From Bradyrhizobium diazoefficiens (lineage in GTDB: Bacteria; Pseudomonadota; Alphaproteobacteria; Rhizobiales; Xanthobacteraceae), in the NCBI RefSeq assembly GCF_018131185.1, contig NZ_JAFCJE010000002.1, forward strand, positions 310,001-374,000: DNA of 64,000 nucleotides, written 5' to 3'. Positions 8,487-17,894 of the stretch are shown one piece after another; positions within the stretch are counted from its first letter, which is position 1; every line of letters begins with the position of its first letter. Position numbers and translations under genes: made by a program. The notes below the pieces were generated by a model, which saw nothing but the letters and a program-made list of their open reading frames with translations, did not search any database and had not been told where the DNA came from.

Positions 8487-9683
8487 ATGCAGCTAGCAGA
8501 TAAGCATGAGGGGACGACGACAAAAGCCTTCGCGGGCCTGCGGGTGCTGGATTTTTCGACCACGATCGCCGGTCCCCATTGCACGCGGATGCTGGCCGAC
8601 ATGGGCGCCGAGGTTATCAAGATCGAGACCGATGGCGGCGAGACGATGCGGACCCGACCACCGCTGCGCCAGGGGTGCAGCACGGCGTTCGGCCAGCTCA
8701 ATGTCGGCAAGAAGAGCCTGGTGCTCGACCTCAAATCCGAGGACGGCAAGGAGACGGTGCGCCGGCTGGCGGCGACATCAGACATCCTGGTCGAGAATTT
8801 CCGCCCCGGCGTGATGCGGCGGCTGCGGCTGGACTACGACAGCCTGCGTCAGATCAACCCGAGGCTGATCTACTGCTCGATCTCGGGCTACGGCCAGACC
8901 GGTCCCTCGGCCGAGCTGCCGGCCTATGCGCCGGTGGTCCACGCGGCCTCCGGCTACGATATGGCGCATCTGTCCTATCAGCCCGGCCGCAGCCGCCCCG
9001 ATCATTGCGGCATCTATCATGCCGACGTCGTCACCGGCACCTACGGCTTCGGCGCAATCGCGTCCGCGCTCTATCAGCGCACGGTGACAGGGGTTGGCCA
9101 GCACATCGATGTCTCCATGATGGAAACGATGCTGTCGCTGACGCTGACCGAGTTGCAGACCTCGCAATTCACGGTGAAACCCACCGCGCGCCCGATGTTC
9201 GGGCCAACGGAGACGGAAAACGGCTATGTCATGATCACTGTCGCCAGCGAGAAGACGTTTCAAGGCTTGATGGGCGTGATCGGCCGCCCCTCCTGGATTT
9301 CTGATCCGCGCTTCTCGACCTACGCCGCGCGCCGCGAGAACTGGGCCGAGATGATGGATGGCGTCGAGGCCTGGTCACGGCAGCTCAGGACCGACGCATG
9401 CCTTGCCGCGCTCGGCGCGGCCGGCGTCCCGGCTTCGGCCTATCGGACCGTGTCCGAGGCGCTGGCCGATCCGCAGCTCGCGCACCGGCAGGCGCTCTCC
9501 GAAGTGTGCGACGAGGCCGGCTCCTTTCAGGTGCTCAATCTGCCGTTCCGGATGTCGGGGGCCGACACCACGCCCGCCAGGACGGTGGCTGTGCTCGGCG
9601 AGCATACGGACGTGTTGCGCGACGAAATCGGCCTCGCGAGCGATGCGCCGGTTTCGCCGGGCAAGACGGCCGCGACAAACTAA
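8487..9683 (+). CDS. Class III CoA-transferase (CaiB/BaiF family)
   Basis: The 398-residue protein begins with the typical GLRVLDFSTTIAGPHCTRMLADMGAEVIKIE and has NVGKKSLVLDLKSE..., ENFRPGVMRRL and the catalytic Asp in GIYHADVVTGTYG. These enzymes move CoA between acyl-CoA and a free carboxylic acid. The gene precedes a complete five-gene solute ABC transporter on the same strand after 130 bp, so the pair may import and activate the same carboxylated substrate (inference). The substrate cannot be read from sequence. Confidence 0.88.
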   Translation: MQLADKHEGTTTKAFAGLRVLDFSTTIAGPHCTRMLADMGAEVIKIETDGGETMRTRPPLRQGCSTAFGQLNVGKKSLVLDLKSEDGKETVRRLAATSDILVENFRPGVMRRLRLDYDSLRQINPRLIYCSISGYGQTGPSAELPAYAPVVHAASGYDMAHLSYQPGRSRPDHCGIYHADVVTGTYGFGAIASALYQRTVTGVGQHIDVSMMETMLSLTLTELQTSQFTVKPTARPMFGPTETENGYVMITVASEKTFQGLMGVIGRPSWISDPRFSTYAARRENWAEMMDGVEAWSRQLRTDACLAALGAAGVPASAYRTVSEALADPQLAHRQALSEVCDEAGSFQVLNLPFRMSGADTTPARTVAVLGEHTDVLRDEIGLASDAPVSPGKTAATN

Positions 9684-9813
9684 ATCACATTGCGCCGCAC
9701 ATCCGCGCTCGAGCCCGCGTCCGTTCCTCTTGCCGTCCCGTGTATTTGTCGTCAATCTCGCTTTCCAGTCATTCAACGATCCGAAACATCGGACGAGGAT
9801 CCCGGGAGGAACC

Positions 9814-11349
9814 ATGACGAACGCGGCCGCCGTTGCACGCAAGCGCGTGCCGATTTTCCTTGCTGCGGCATTTGCACTGGTCGCGCCGGCACAGGCGCAG
9901 AAATCAGGTGGCAGCATCACCGTCGGCCAGGAGCTGGAGATCGCCGGCTTCGACCCGCTGAAGGTCGGCGTCTACGACACTTCGACTTTCACCGCCGCCG
10001 CCGCAATCTTCGACACGCTGACCACGCTGAATGAGAAAGGCGAGGCGGCGCCGAAACTTGCGGTGTCCTGGACCCATTCCGACGACTACATGAGCTGGAC
10101 TTTCAAGCTGCGCCAGGGCGTGACATTCCACGACGGCACGCCGTTCAACGCGCAGGCCTTCAAGGAAAACTTCGACCGGCAGAAGAACCCGGCCAACAAG
10201 TGTCGCTGCGCCTTCTACATCACCAACGTCAGGGAAGTGTTGGCGCCTGACGATTACACGCTCGTCTACAATCTCACCGATCCCTCGGTGAACCTTCCGG
10301 CGGTGATCACCATCCAGAGCCAGAACAACGTCGTGCACTCGCCCACGGCCTGGAAGAGCAAGGGCGACGACTATAATCGCAATCCCGTCGGCACTGGTCC
10401 CTACATCCTGAAATCCTGGACCGCCGGTGACCGCATGGTGCTGGAGAAAAACCCCAATTACTGGGACAAGGGCCGCCCGTATCTCGATCGCATCATCCTC
10501 AAGCCGCTACCCGACGCGCAGTCGCGCTTCGCCTCGCTGCAATCGGGCGAGGCCGACATCATCTGGGACGACGAGAACGATGCCGACAATATCATGAGGG
10601 CGCAGAAGGACTCCAAGCTCACCGTGCACACCTACAAGGGCTCGGGCGCGCAGGTCTATGCCTTCAACACCAAAGTGGCGCCGTTCGACGATGTCCGCGT
10701 GCGACAGGCGCTGGTGATGGCGATCGACCGTCCGAAGATGTCACAGGCGATCAGCAACGGGCTGAGCCGCCCTGCGAGCAATCCCTATGGCGACGGATCC
10801 TGGGTCAAGTGCAAGGACGACGGCGCACTGCCGTTCGACGTCGAAAAGGCCAAGGCCCTGATCAAGGATTACGGCAAGCCGGTCGAGTTCAAGATGCTGG
10901 TGACCGCGACGCCGCGCGGCCGCATGGTCGGCCAGGTGCTGCAGCAGTTCTGGAAGCGCGTCGGGGCCAACATGGAGATCGAACAGGTCGACCAGGCCAC
11001 CATTCCCTCGCGCGCCTTCACCCGCCAGTTCCAGCTGACACCGTGGCGCATCGTGGATCTCGCCGATCCCGATCCGCAGATGTATGCGAACTTCCGTAGC
11101 GGCAGCCCGTTGGCGCTGTCCAACTTCAGCGATCCGGAATTGGACCGGCTGCTCGACCATTCCCGCGTCACCGCCGATCTCGGCCAGCGCACCGAGGATT
11201 ATTGCGCGATCAGCCGCCTGATCAACAAGGAGGCGATCTGGTTCTGGACCTTCCAGAACACCTATTACGCGTTGTCGAGCACCAAGCTGAAAGGCTTTCC
11301 GAAGATCTACAACGGCGTGATCGACGTCTCCACCGCCTGGCTTGAATGA
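9814..11349 (+). CDS. ABC transporter substrate-binding protein, family 5 (peptide/opine/nickel type)
   Basis: ATG 9814 is chosen because GGGAGGA lies just upstream and the protein then starts with a signal peptide ending APAQAQ (511 residues). The family-5 fold is shown by LAVSWTHSDDYMSWTFKLRQGVTFHDGTPFNA, NPVGTGPYILKSW..GDRMVLEKNPNYW and VRVRQALVMAIDR. It binds its ligand in the periplasm and delivers it to the permeases encoded next. The frame runs on into the two permease and two ATPase genes with overlaps, so all five are one operon. Confidence 0.9.
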   Translation: MTNAAAVARKRVPIFLAAAFALVAPAQAQKSGGSITVGQELEIAGFDPLKVGVYDTSTFTAAAAIFDTLTTLNEKGEAAPKLAVSWTHSDDYMSWTFKLRQGVTFHDGTPFNAQAFKENFDRQKNPANKCRCAFYITNVREVLAPDDYTLVYNLTDPSVNLPAVITIQSQNNVVHSPTAWKSKGDDYNRNPVGTGPYILKSWTAGDRMVLEKNPNYWDKGRPYLDRIILKPLPDAQSRFASLQSGEADIIWDDENDADNIMRAQKDSKLTVHTYKGSGAQVYAFNTKVAPFDDVRVRQALVMAIDRPKMSQAISNGLSRPASNPYGDGSWVKCKDDGALPFDVEKAKALIKDYGKPVEFKMLVTATPRGRMVGQVLQQFWKRVGANMEIEQVDQATIPSRAFTRQFQLTPWRIVDLADPDPQMYANFRSGSPLALSNFSDPELDRLLDHSRVTADLGQRTEDYCAISRLINKEAIWFWTFQNTYYALSSTKLKGFPKIYNGVIDVSTAWLE

Positions 11350-11356
11350 ACGCGTG

Positions 11357-12307
11357 ATGCTGAGCTTCGTCGTTCGGCGGCTGCTTGCCATGCTGCCGGT
11401 TCTGCTCGCCGTGTCCCTGCTGACCTTCCTGATCGCCTCGCTGTTGCCGGGTGATCTGGCGCTCGTCATCCTCGGCGATCAGGCAACGCCGGAGAATGTC
11501 GCGGCACTGCGCCATGACATGGGGCTCGATCAGCCGCTCTGGTGGCGCTATCTGAGCTGGCTCGGTCACGTCCTGCAAGGCGATCTCGGCCGTTCCTTTC
11601 GCACCGGGCAGACTGTGCTGGAGGCGGTATCCGAACGCTTCCCGGTCTCGCTTCAACTGATGCTCATGGCCGAGTTCATCGGGCTCCTGATCGGGGTGCC
11701 GCTCGCGATCGCCTGCGCCGCGCGCGCCGGCGGCGCGTTCGATCGCTTCATGACCGGCAGCGCCTTCGCCATGCTGTCGATGCCGTCTTTCCTGACCGCG
11801 ATCCTCCTGATCTATCTGTTCGCGGTCGAGCTGCGCTGGCTGCCGGCGACCGGCTATGTGCCGTTCACCGAGGCGCCGCTCGCCAATCTGCGCTTCTTCG
11901 TGCTGCCGGCGCTGACATTGGCGCTGGCGGAATGGCCGGGCATCATGCGGGTGCTGCGCTCCGACATGATCGCGACTTTGCAGGAGGACTATATCGCGCT
12001 CGCCAAGGCGAAAGGCCTCAAGCCGGCGCGCATCCTGTTCGTGCACGCCCTCAAGCCATCGTCGCTGACCCTCGTGACCGTGACGGGTATCAATATCGGC
12101 CGATTGCTCGGCGGGACGCTGATCGTGGAATCGATCTTCGCGCTGCCGGGACTCGGCCGGCTGCTGGTCGGCGCGATCTACACCCGCGACCTCATCATCC
12201 TCCAGGGCGTGGTGCTGCTGGTCGCCTGCGGCTTCGTCATCGTGAACTTCATCGTCGACATGCTCTACGCCGTGCTCGACCCCAGGATCCGCCATGGCCA
12301 CGCTTGA
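11357..12307 (+). CDS. ABC transporter permease, DppB/OppB-like
   Basis: About 316 residues with six predicted membrane helices. It starts MLSFVVRRLLAMLPVLLAVSLLTFLI, the usual opening of DppB-type permeases, and carries a DQPLWWRYLSWL...GDLGRSFRTG region and the coupling EAA loop (AKAKGLKPARILFVHALKPS). ATG 11357 or GTG 11354 are the best starts; a TTG at 11342 would overlap the end of the binding protein. It forms the membrane channel with the next gene. Confidence 0.88.
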   Translation: MLSFVVRRLLAMLPVLLAVSLLTFLIASLLPGDLALVILGDQATPENVAALRHDMGLDQPLWWRYLSWLGHVLQGDLGRSFRTGQTVLEAVSERFPVSLQLMLMAEFIGLLIGVPLAIACAARAGGAFDRFMTGSAFAMLSMPSFLTAILLIYLFAVELRWLPATGYVPFTEAPLANLRFFVLPALTLALAEWPGIMRVLRSDMIATLQEDYIALAKAKGLKPARILFVHALKPSSLTLVTVTGINIGRLLGGTLIVESIFALPGLGRLLVGAIYTRDLIILQGVVLLVACGFVIVNFIVDMLYAVLDPRIRHGHA

Positions 12308-13163
12308 GCTGTCACTTCAAGACGAAGCCGTGCCGGCGCCCGTTCGCCGGCGCAAGCTCGGCGTCCTGTTCTGGCTCGCGAGCGGCTGGCTTGCGATCAT
12401 CCTCACGCTCGCAATCCTCGCGCCGGTGCTGCCGCTGCAGAATCCGACCGATATGGACATGCTGGAGCGCCGCGCGGCGTTCTCTGGAGAGCACTGGCTC
12501 GGCACCGACGGGCTCGGGCGGGACGAGCTCGCTCGCCTGATCTTCGGCGCGCGCGTCTCCCTGACGGTCGGGCTGATCGCGCCGATGATCAGCCTCGTTT
12601 TCGGCGGCGCCCTCGGTCTCTTTGCCGGCTATTTTCGCGGCCGGTTCGAGACGTTGGTGGTCGGCGGCATGGACGTGCTGCTGGCTTTTCCGCCGCTGAT
12701 CTTCGCGCTCGCGGTGACCGCCTATCTCGGCCAATCCGTTCAGAATCTCACCCTGATCCTCGGCGTGCTCGGCATTCCCGCCTTCATGCGCGTGGCGCGC
12801 GCGGCGACGCTGACGCTGGCGCGGCGCGAATTCGTGATCGCTGCCGAGGCGCTCGGCGCCAGCCATGCCCGCATCATCCTGCGCGAGCTGCTGCCGAACG
12901 TGATCCTGCCGCTGCTCGCCTTCTTCCTGGTCGGCGTTGCCGTCACCATCGTCGTCGAAGGCGCGTTGTCGTTCCTCGGTCTGGGCGTGCCGCCGCCGAT
13001 GGCCAGCTGGGGCAGCATGATCGGCGAGGGACGCGAGAGCCTCGACATCGCGCCGCGGCTCGCCTTCCTGCCGGCGGCGGGACTGTTCCTGACCGTGCTG
13101 GCCTTCAACCTCGTCGGCGACACCTTGCGGGCGCTGACCGACCCGCGGCAGGGGGCGCTGTGA
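12294..13163 (+). CDS. ABC transporter permease, DppC/OppC-like
   Basis: The 289-residue protein overlaps the preceding permease by 14 bases. It has the DppC features: a first helix near residue 30, then GEHWLGTDGLGRDELARLIFGARVSLTVG, and an EAA coupling loop EALGASHARIILRELLPNVILP. C-terminal LSFLGLGVPPPMASWGSMI is characteristic of the family. It pairs with the DppB-like subunit in the inner membrane. Confidence 0.9.
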   Translation: MATLELSLQDEAVPAPVRRRKLGVLFWLASGWLAIILTLAILAPVLPLQNPTDMDMLERRAAFSGEHWLGTDGLGRDELARLIFGARVSLTVGLIAPMISLVFGGALGLFAGYFRGRFETLVVGGMDVLLAFPPLIFALAVTAYLGQSVQNLTLILGVLGIPAFMRVARAATLTLARREFVIAAEALGASHARIILRELLPNVILPLLAFFLVGVAVTIVVEGALSFLGLGVPPPMASWGSMIGEGRESLDIAPRLAFLPAAGLFLTVLAFNLVGDTLRALTDPRQGAL

Positions 13164-14152
13164 ACACCGCGCTGTTGACCATCGAGGACGTCGCGGTCGA
13201 GCTGCCGACGCCGCGCGGCAATTTGCGCGCCGTCGATCATGTCGATCTCTCGCTGGACGCGGGCCGCACGCTCGGCATCGTCGGCGAATCCGGTTGCGGC
13301 AAGACGATGCTGTCGCGCGCGGTGCTTCAGCTGCTGCCGAAAAAGGCAAAACTCACCGGACGTGTGATGTTCGATGGCCAGGATCTGGTGCAGCTCGATG
13401 CGGAACGCCTGCGGCGCTTGCGCGGGCGCGATCTCGCAGTCGTGTTCCAAGATCCCATGACTTCCCTCAACCCGGTGCTCACCATCGGCACCCAGCTGAT
13501 TGAGACGATCCAGGAGCATCTCGAGCTGGATGCCCCGGCGGCGAAGAAGCGCAGCGTCGAGCTGCTGGCGGCCGTCGGCATTCCGGCGCCGGAGCAGCGG
13601 CTGGTGCAATATCCGCATCAATGTTCCGGCGGCATGCGCCAACGCATCGCCATCGCGATCGCGCTGTCGTGCGAGCCGAAGCTGCTGATCGCGGACGAGC
13701 CGACCACGGCGCTCGACGTCACCATCCAGGCGCAGATCCTCGATCTGCTGGCGCGCGAGCAGCGCCGCCGCCACATGGCGATGATCATCATCACCCACGA
13801 TCTCGGCGTCGTCGCCGGCCGCGCCGACGAGGTCGCGGTGATGTATGCGGGCAGGGTGGTGGAGCGGGCGCCGACGTCGGCATTGTTCAAGCGCATGCAC
13901 ATGCCCTACACCGAGGCGCTGCTGGCGGCGATCCCCAAGCTCGAGGCCGCGCCGCATACGCCGCTGCCGGCGATCTCCGGCCGTCCGCCCGATCCGACGC
14001 GGCCCCTGAAGGGCTGCTCGTTTGCGCCGCGCTGCCGCTATGCGTCGGGACGCTGCCACGAGGCCAAGCCGGAGCTGAGGGGCGCCGAGATGCCTGATCA
14101 TCTCTATGCCTGCTTCCATCCGATCCGGATGGCCGAGGGGATCGGCGCATGA
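13160..14152 (+). CDS. ABC transporter ATPase, DppD/OppD-like
   Basis: It starts at GTG 13160 in a 4-base overlap with the permease stop. The 330 residues contain Walker [10 protein letters not shown]-loop [13 protein letters not shown], signature [17 protein letters not shown] and Walker [15 protein letters not shown]. The C-terminal extension has [14 protein letters not shown], the cysteine motif that binds a [4Fe-4S] cluster in DppD/OppD proteins. It is one half of the heterodimeric cytoplasmic motor. Confidence 0.92.
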   Translation: MNTALLTIEDVAVELPTPRGNLRAVDHVDLSLDAGRTLGIVGESGCGKTMLSRAVLQLLPKKAKLTGRVMFDGQDLVQLDAERLRRLRGRDLAVVFQDPMTSLNPVLTIGTQLIETIQEHLELDAPAAKKRSVELLAAVGIPAPEQRLVQYPHQCSGGMRQRIAIAIALSCEPKLLIADEPTTALDVTIQAQILDLLAREQRRRHMAMIIITHDLGVVAGRADEVAVMYAGRVVERAPTSALFKRMHMPYTEALLAAIPKLEAAPHTPLPAISGRPPDPTRPLKGCSFAPRCRYASGRCHEAKPELRGAEMPDHLYACFHPIRMAEGIGA

Positions 14153-15120
14153 TGCAACTTGCCGTGCGTCCTGAGCCGCTGCTGAACGTCGACAATCTCG
14201 TGGTCGAATATGGCCTCGGCAACAAGACCGTGCATGCCGTCTCCGGCGTCAGCCTCCAGGTCGCGCGCGGCGAGACGCTGGGATTGGTCGGCGAATCCGG
14301 CTGCGGCAAGTCGACACTGGGGCGCGCGGTCCTGCAACTGCGCCGCGCCAATTCCGGCCGGGTCATGTTCGACGGCGAGGATCTGACGGCAATGCAGGGC
14401 GAGGCGCTGCGCAGGATGCGCCGGCGCGTGCAGCTGATCTTCCAGGATCCGATCGCCTCACTCAATCCGCGCCGGCGTATCGGCGACATCGTCGCCGAGC
14501 CGCTGATCATCGCCGGCGTCAAGGATACTGCCGAGCGCAGACGACGCGTTCACGAGGTGCTCTCCGCGGTCGGGCTCGACCCCGATCTCGTCGCGGGCCG
14601 CCTGCCGCATGAATTCTCCGGCGGGCAATGCCAACGCATCTGCATCGCGCGCGCGCTGGTGCTCAATCCCGAGTTCATCGTCTGCGACGAGCCGGTGTCG
14701 GCGCTCGACGTCTCCATCCGCGCGCAGATCCTCAATCTGCTGGAAGAGATGAAGGCGCGCTTCGGTCTGACGCTGCTGTTCATCGCGCATGATCTCGCCG
14801 TCGTCAAAGCAGTCAGCGACCGGGTCGCGGTGATGTATCTCGGCCGACTCTGCGAGGTCGGGCCCTCGGAGCAATTGTTTGCAAGGCCGGCGCATCCCTA
14901 TACCGGGCTGCTCCTGCAGGCGATCCCGGTGCCCGATCCGGATGTGCGTCCCGCCGAGAGTGTGGCGGCCGGCGAGCCACCATCGCCGATTGCGCCGCCG
15001 TCCGGCTGCCGCTTCCGCACCCGCTGTCCGCGCGCCGATCAGCAATGCAGCGCGGAGATACCGGAGTTGCGCGAGGTCGTACCCGGCCAGTTCGCGGCTT
15101 GCCACCATCCGCTGGCCTGA
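14149..15120 (+). CDS. ABC transporter ATPase, DppF/OppF-like
   Basis: It begins in an ATG overlap with the preceding ATPase gene; ATG 14149 and 14152 are both possible. The 323 residues show Walker A GESGCGKST, Q-loop LIFQDPIASLNPRRRI, signature FSGGQCQRICIARALVL, Walker B FIVCDEPVSALDVS and switch His in FIAHDLAVV. C-terminal CRFRTRCPRADQQC is the family [4Fe-4S] motif. It completes the five-gene ABC operon. The next gene, a dehydrogenase, starts 75 bp downstream and may be read through. Confidence 0.92.
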   Translation: MMQLAVRPEPLLNVDNLVVEYGLGNKTVHAVSGVSLQVARGETLGLVGESGCGKSTLGRAVLQLRRANSGRVMFDGEDLTAMQGEALRRMRRRVQLIFQDPIASLNPRRRIGDIVAEPLIIAGVKDTAERRRRVHEVLSAVGLDPDLVAGRLPHEFSGGQCQRICIARALVLNPEFIVCDEPVSALDVSIRAQILNLLEEMKARFGLTLLFIAHDLAVVKAVSDRVAVMYLGRLCEVGPSEQLFARPAHPYTGLLLQAIPVPDPDVRPAESVAAGEPPSPIAPPSGCRFRTRCPRADQQCSAEIPELREVVPGQFAACHHPLA

Positions 15121-15195
15121 ACTAAGACCGGTTTGTCTCGCCTCGCCGGCCGTGGCATGGTGGCGCGACAACAAGAACCATGCGGGAGGACGCCG

Positions 15196-16263
15196 ATGAA
15201 GAGTTTCAAGGTTGCCGATTTCAAGGCGCCGCTACAGGAGTTCGACGAGGCGACGCCGCAACCGTCGGGCACGCAGGTGCTGATTAAGGTGAAGGCGGCC
15301 GGAGTCTGCCACAGTGATCTCCACATCTGGGAAGGCGGCTACGATCTCGGCCATGGCCGCAAACCGCTGTCGCTGAAGGACCGCGGCATCAACCTGCCGC
15401 TGACCATGGGCCATGAGACCGTCGGTGAAATCCTGGCGTTCGGTCCGGACGTGAAGCCGACCGACCAGGGCGACCTGAAGCCTGGCGATGTCGGCCTCGT
15501 CTATCCCTGGATCGGCTGCGGCAAGTGCGCCACGTGTCTGGCGGGTGACGAGAACATGTGCCTGACGCCGCGCTCGCTCGGCGTCTATTGCGACGGCGGC
15601 TATTCCGATCACATGCTGGTGCCGCATCCGCGCTATTTGCTCAATCTGAAGGGCCTCGACCCGGCGACGACCGCGCCCTATGCCTGCTCTGGCGTCACCA
15701 CCTACAGCGCGCTGAAGAAGGTCGAACAGCATTTCGACACGCCGATCGTGATGTTCGGTGCCGGCGGTCTCGGCCTGATGGCGCTGTCGCTCCTGAAGGC
15801 GATGGGCGGCAAGGGCGCCATCATGGTCGACATCGATGCCAGAAAGCGCGAGGCGGCGGAGAAGGCCGGCGCGCTCGCCACCGTCGATCCCAAGGCCCCG
15901 GATGCGCTGGAGCAGCTTGCGAAGAAGGCAGGCGGGCCGATTCGCGCCGTGATCGATCTCGTCGGCAACGCCGCGACGACACAGCTCGGTTTCGATTGCC
16001 TCACCAAGGGCGGCAAGCTGGTCATCGTCGGCCTGTTCGGGGGCGGCGCGACCTGGGCGCTGCCACTGATTCCGATCAAGGCCATTACGATTCAGGGCAG
16101 CTATGTCGGCAATCTGCGTGAGACGCAGGAGCTGCTCGATCTCGTGCGAACGAAGAAAGTGCCGCCGATCCCGGTGACGACGGCACCGCTCAGCAAGGCC
16201 AATGACGCCCTGGTGCAATTGCAGCAGGGCGCGGTGGTCGGCCGAACGGTGCTGACGCCGTAA
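15196..16263 (+). CDS. Zinc-dependent alcohol dehydrogenase (MDR family)
   Basis: ATG 15196 is chosen over an upstream in-frame start because GGGAGGA precedes it and the family start MKSFKVADF aligns there (355 residues). Catalytic zinc ligands are seen in GVCHSDLH and MGHET. The structural zinc loop has four cysteines in CGKCATCLAGDENMC, and the NAD motif is GAGGLGLMALS. It oxidises an alcohol or polyol with NAD(P) in the cytoplasm. It follows the ABC operon, so it may act on the imported solute (inference). Confidence 0.9.
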   Translation: MKSFKVADFKAPLQEFDEATPQPSGTQVLIKVKAAGVCHSDLHIWEGGYDLGHGRKPLSLKDRGINLPLTMGHETVGEILAFGPDVKPTDQGDLKPGDVGLVYPWIGCGKCATCLAGDENMCLTPRSLGVYCDGGYSDHMLVPHPRYLLNLKGLDPATTAPYACSGVTTYSALKKVEQHFDTPIVMFGAGGLGLMALSLLKAMGGKGAIMVDIDARKREAAEKAGALATVDPKAPDALEQLAKKAGGPIRAVIDLVGNAATTQLGFDCLTKGGKLVIVGLFGGGATWALPLIPIKAITIQGSYVGNLRETQELLDLVRTKKVPPIPVTTAPLSKANDALVQLQQGAVVGRTVLTP

Positions 16264-16279
16264 TCTCGCTCTCTCTTCC

Positions 16280-16358
16280 GTCATTGCGAGCGAAGCAATC
16301 CAGAATTCCTCATCGGAAACAATCTGGATTGCTTCGTCGCTTCGCTCCTCGCAATGAC
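16280..16358. repeat. Dispersed palindromic repeat with GTCATTGCGAG ends
   Basis: GTCATTGCGAG and CTCGCAATGAC bound a palindrome with inner complementary blocks (GCGAAGCAATCCAGA / TCTGGATTGCTTCG). This is one of the commonest intergenic repeats in Bradyrhizobium. It lies between the alcohol dehydrogenase and the following dehydrogenase, where it could form a long hairpin in the transcript. Confidence 0.9.
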
Positions 16359-16388
16359 GACCGTCTTCGTCCTACGCGCAGGAAACCC

Positions 16389-17468
16389 ATGTCCGCAAAC
16401 AACGCCTTCCATATTGCCGTGCTCGCCGGTGACGGCATCGGTCCCGAAGTCATGGCGCCGGCCATCGAGGTGCTGCGCAAGATCGAGCAGAAATCAGATT
16501 TGCGTTTTCGCTTCACCGAGGCTCCGGCCGGCGCCAACAACTATCTCGCGACCGGCAAGTCGATGCCTGATACCACGATCAAGCTGTGCGAGGAGGCGGA
16601 CGCCATACTTCTCGGAGCTTGCGGTCTGCCGTCGGTGCGCTACCCCGACAATACCGAGATCGCGCCGCAGATCGAGCTGCGTTTCATCTTCGATCTCTAT
16701 GCCGGCGTGCGGCCCGCGCGTCTCATTCCCGGCGTGCCGAGCCCGATCGTCGGTGCCGACCAGCGCGGCATCGATCTCGTCGTGATCCGCGAATCCACCG
16801 AGGGCCTGTTCGCTTCGATGGGCAAGGGTGTCGTCACCCATGAGGACGCGCGTGAAACCATGGTGATCACGCGCAAGACGTCCGAGCGCCTGTTCGAGTT
16901 TTCGTTTCGCCTCGCCGAGCGGCGCAAGGCGCGCGGCAAGCCGGGGGCGCTCGCCTGCGTCGACAAGGCCAACGTGTTCAAGGCCTTTGCCTTCTTCCGC
17001 GGCATTTTCGACGAGATCGCCAAGAAGCATCCGGAGGTGAAGACCGATCGTCTCTATGTCGATGCCTGCTCGGCAATGCTGGTGAAGCGGCCCTGGGATT
17101 TCGACGTCATGGTGATGGAGAACATGTTCGGCGATATCGTCTCCGACATCACCGCGAGCCTGATCGGCGGCCTCGGCATGGCGCCGTCGGCCGACATCGG
17201 CGACAAATACGCCGTGTTCCAACCCTGTCACGGCACCGCGCCCGATATCATGGGGCAGGGCAAGGCCAATCCCACCGGCATGATCCTGTCGGCGGCGATG
17301 ATGCTCGACTGGCTCGCCGACAAGCATGGCATCGAGAGCGCGGCCGAAGCCGGCGAGACGATCGAGCGTGCGGTGGATCAGATCTATGCAGGCGGCATCA
17401 AGCCAATGGAGTTTGGCGGCAGCAACGGCACCGCCGACATCACGAAAGCTGTGCTCGCGGCGGTGTAA
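16389..17468 (+). CDS. Isocitrate/isopropylmalate/tartrate-type decarboxylating dehydrogenase
   Basis: The 359-residue protein has the beta-decarboxylating dehydrogenase fold: AVLAGDGIGPEVMAPAIEVL at the start, substrate loop VVIRESTEGLFASMG, DKANVFK (catalytic Lys), ENMFGDIVSDITASLIGGLGMAPS (metal-binding Asp) and HGTAPDIMGQGKANPTG at the NAD site. The RESTEG substrate helix is closer to tartrate/malate-type members than to leuB proper, so a C4 or branched hydroxyacid is the likely substrate; I cannot fix which. ATG 16389 is used because the upstream frame runs through a repeat. A terminator follows directly. Confidence 0.85.
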   Translation: MSANNAFHIAVLAGDGIGPEVMAPAIEVLRKIEQKSDLRFRFTEAPAGANNYLATGKSMPDTTIKLCEEADAILLGACGLPSVRYPDNTEIAPQIELRFIFDLYAGVRPARLIPGVPSPIVGADQRGIDLVVIRESTEGLFASMGKGVVTHEDARETMVITRKTSERLFEFSFRLAERRKARGKPGALACVDKANVFKAFAFFRGIFDEIAKKHPEVKTDRLYVDACSAMLVKRPWDFDVMVMENMFGDIVSDITASLIGGLGMAPSADIGDKYAVFQPCHGTAPDIMGQGKANPTGMILSAAMMLDWLADKHGIESAAEAGETIERAVDQIYAGGIKPMEFGGSNGTADITKAVLAAV

Positions 17469-17475
17469 TCAAGGA

Positions 17476-17497
17476 AAAGGGGCCTCGCGGCCCCTTT
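17476..17497. terminator. Bidirectional hairpin terminator
   Basis: AAAGGGGCC, TCGC and GGCCCCTTT form a 9-bp stem with A/T flanks on both sides. It lies between the stop of the decarboxylating dehydrogenase (17468) and the stop of the convergent small secreted protein (17503), so it can serve both genes. Confidence 0.8.
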
Positions 17498-17502
17498 GTC
17501 GT

Positions 17503-17790
17503 TCACCAGCGGCGCCAGTGGTGGTGGCGATGACCCCACCCCCAAGGACGGGGTCCGTAGAATCGTCGCGGGCCGCCATAATAGCCGTAGGCGCCGTAAT
17601 AGCTCGGGCGCCAGAAACAACGACCCCAGGGGTTGCAGACCCAGCGTACTTGATCGACGTCAGCGGCCGGGCCGCTCGCGATTCGGTCCGCTTGTGGAAT
17701 GCCGTTCGGCATTGCCGCGAATGCCGAGCCCGAGGCGAGCGCTGCACCGCCCAAGGCGGCCAGACCAAGAAAAGCAAGTTTGAATTTCAT
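17503..17790 (-). CDS. Small secreted Tyr/Trp/Gly/His-rich protein
   Basis: I start at the ATG ending at 17790 (95 residues), which gives a standard signal peptide (MKFKLAFLGLAALGGAALASGSAFA). The mature protein has two cysteines in VCNPWGRCFW, then a tail dominated by Tyr, Gly, Trp, Arg and His (YYGAYGYYGG; PRPWGWGHRHHHWRRW). Such short aromatic-rich exported proteins are frequent in Bradyrhizobium. Function is unknown; metal or surface binding through the His cluster is conceivable. Confidence 0.75.
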   Translation of the reverse strand: MKFKLAFLGLAALGGAALASGSAFAAMPNGIPQADRIASGPAADVDQVRWVCNPWGRCFWRPSYYGAYGYYGGPRRFYGPRPWGWGHRHHHWRRW

Positions 17791-17894
17791 CGCAATCTCC
17801 CTCGTTGGTGGCGGGAGAACTTCCAACAGATCAACTGGTTGCTACCGAGCTGCGGCCGCGCGCGGATTTAATCTTCCTGAATGAAGGTTCAGAC

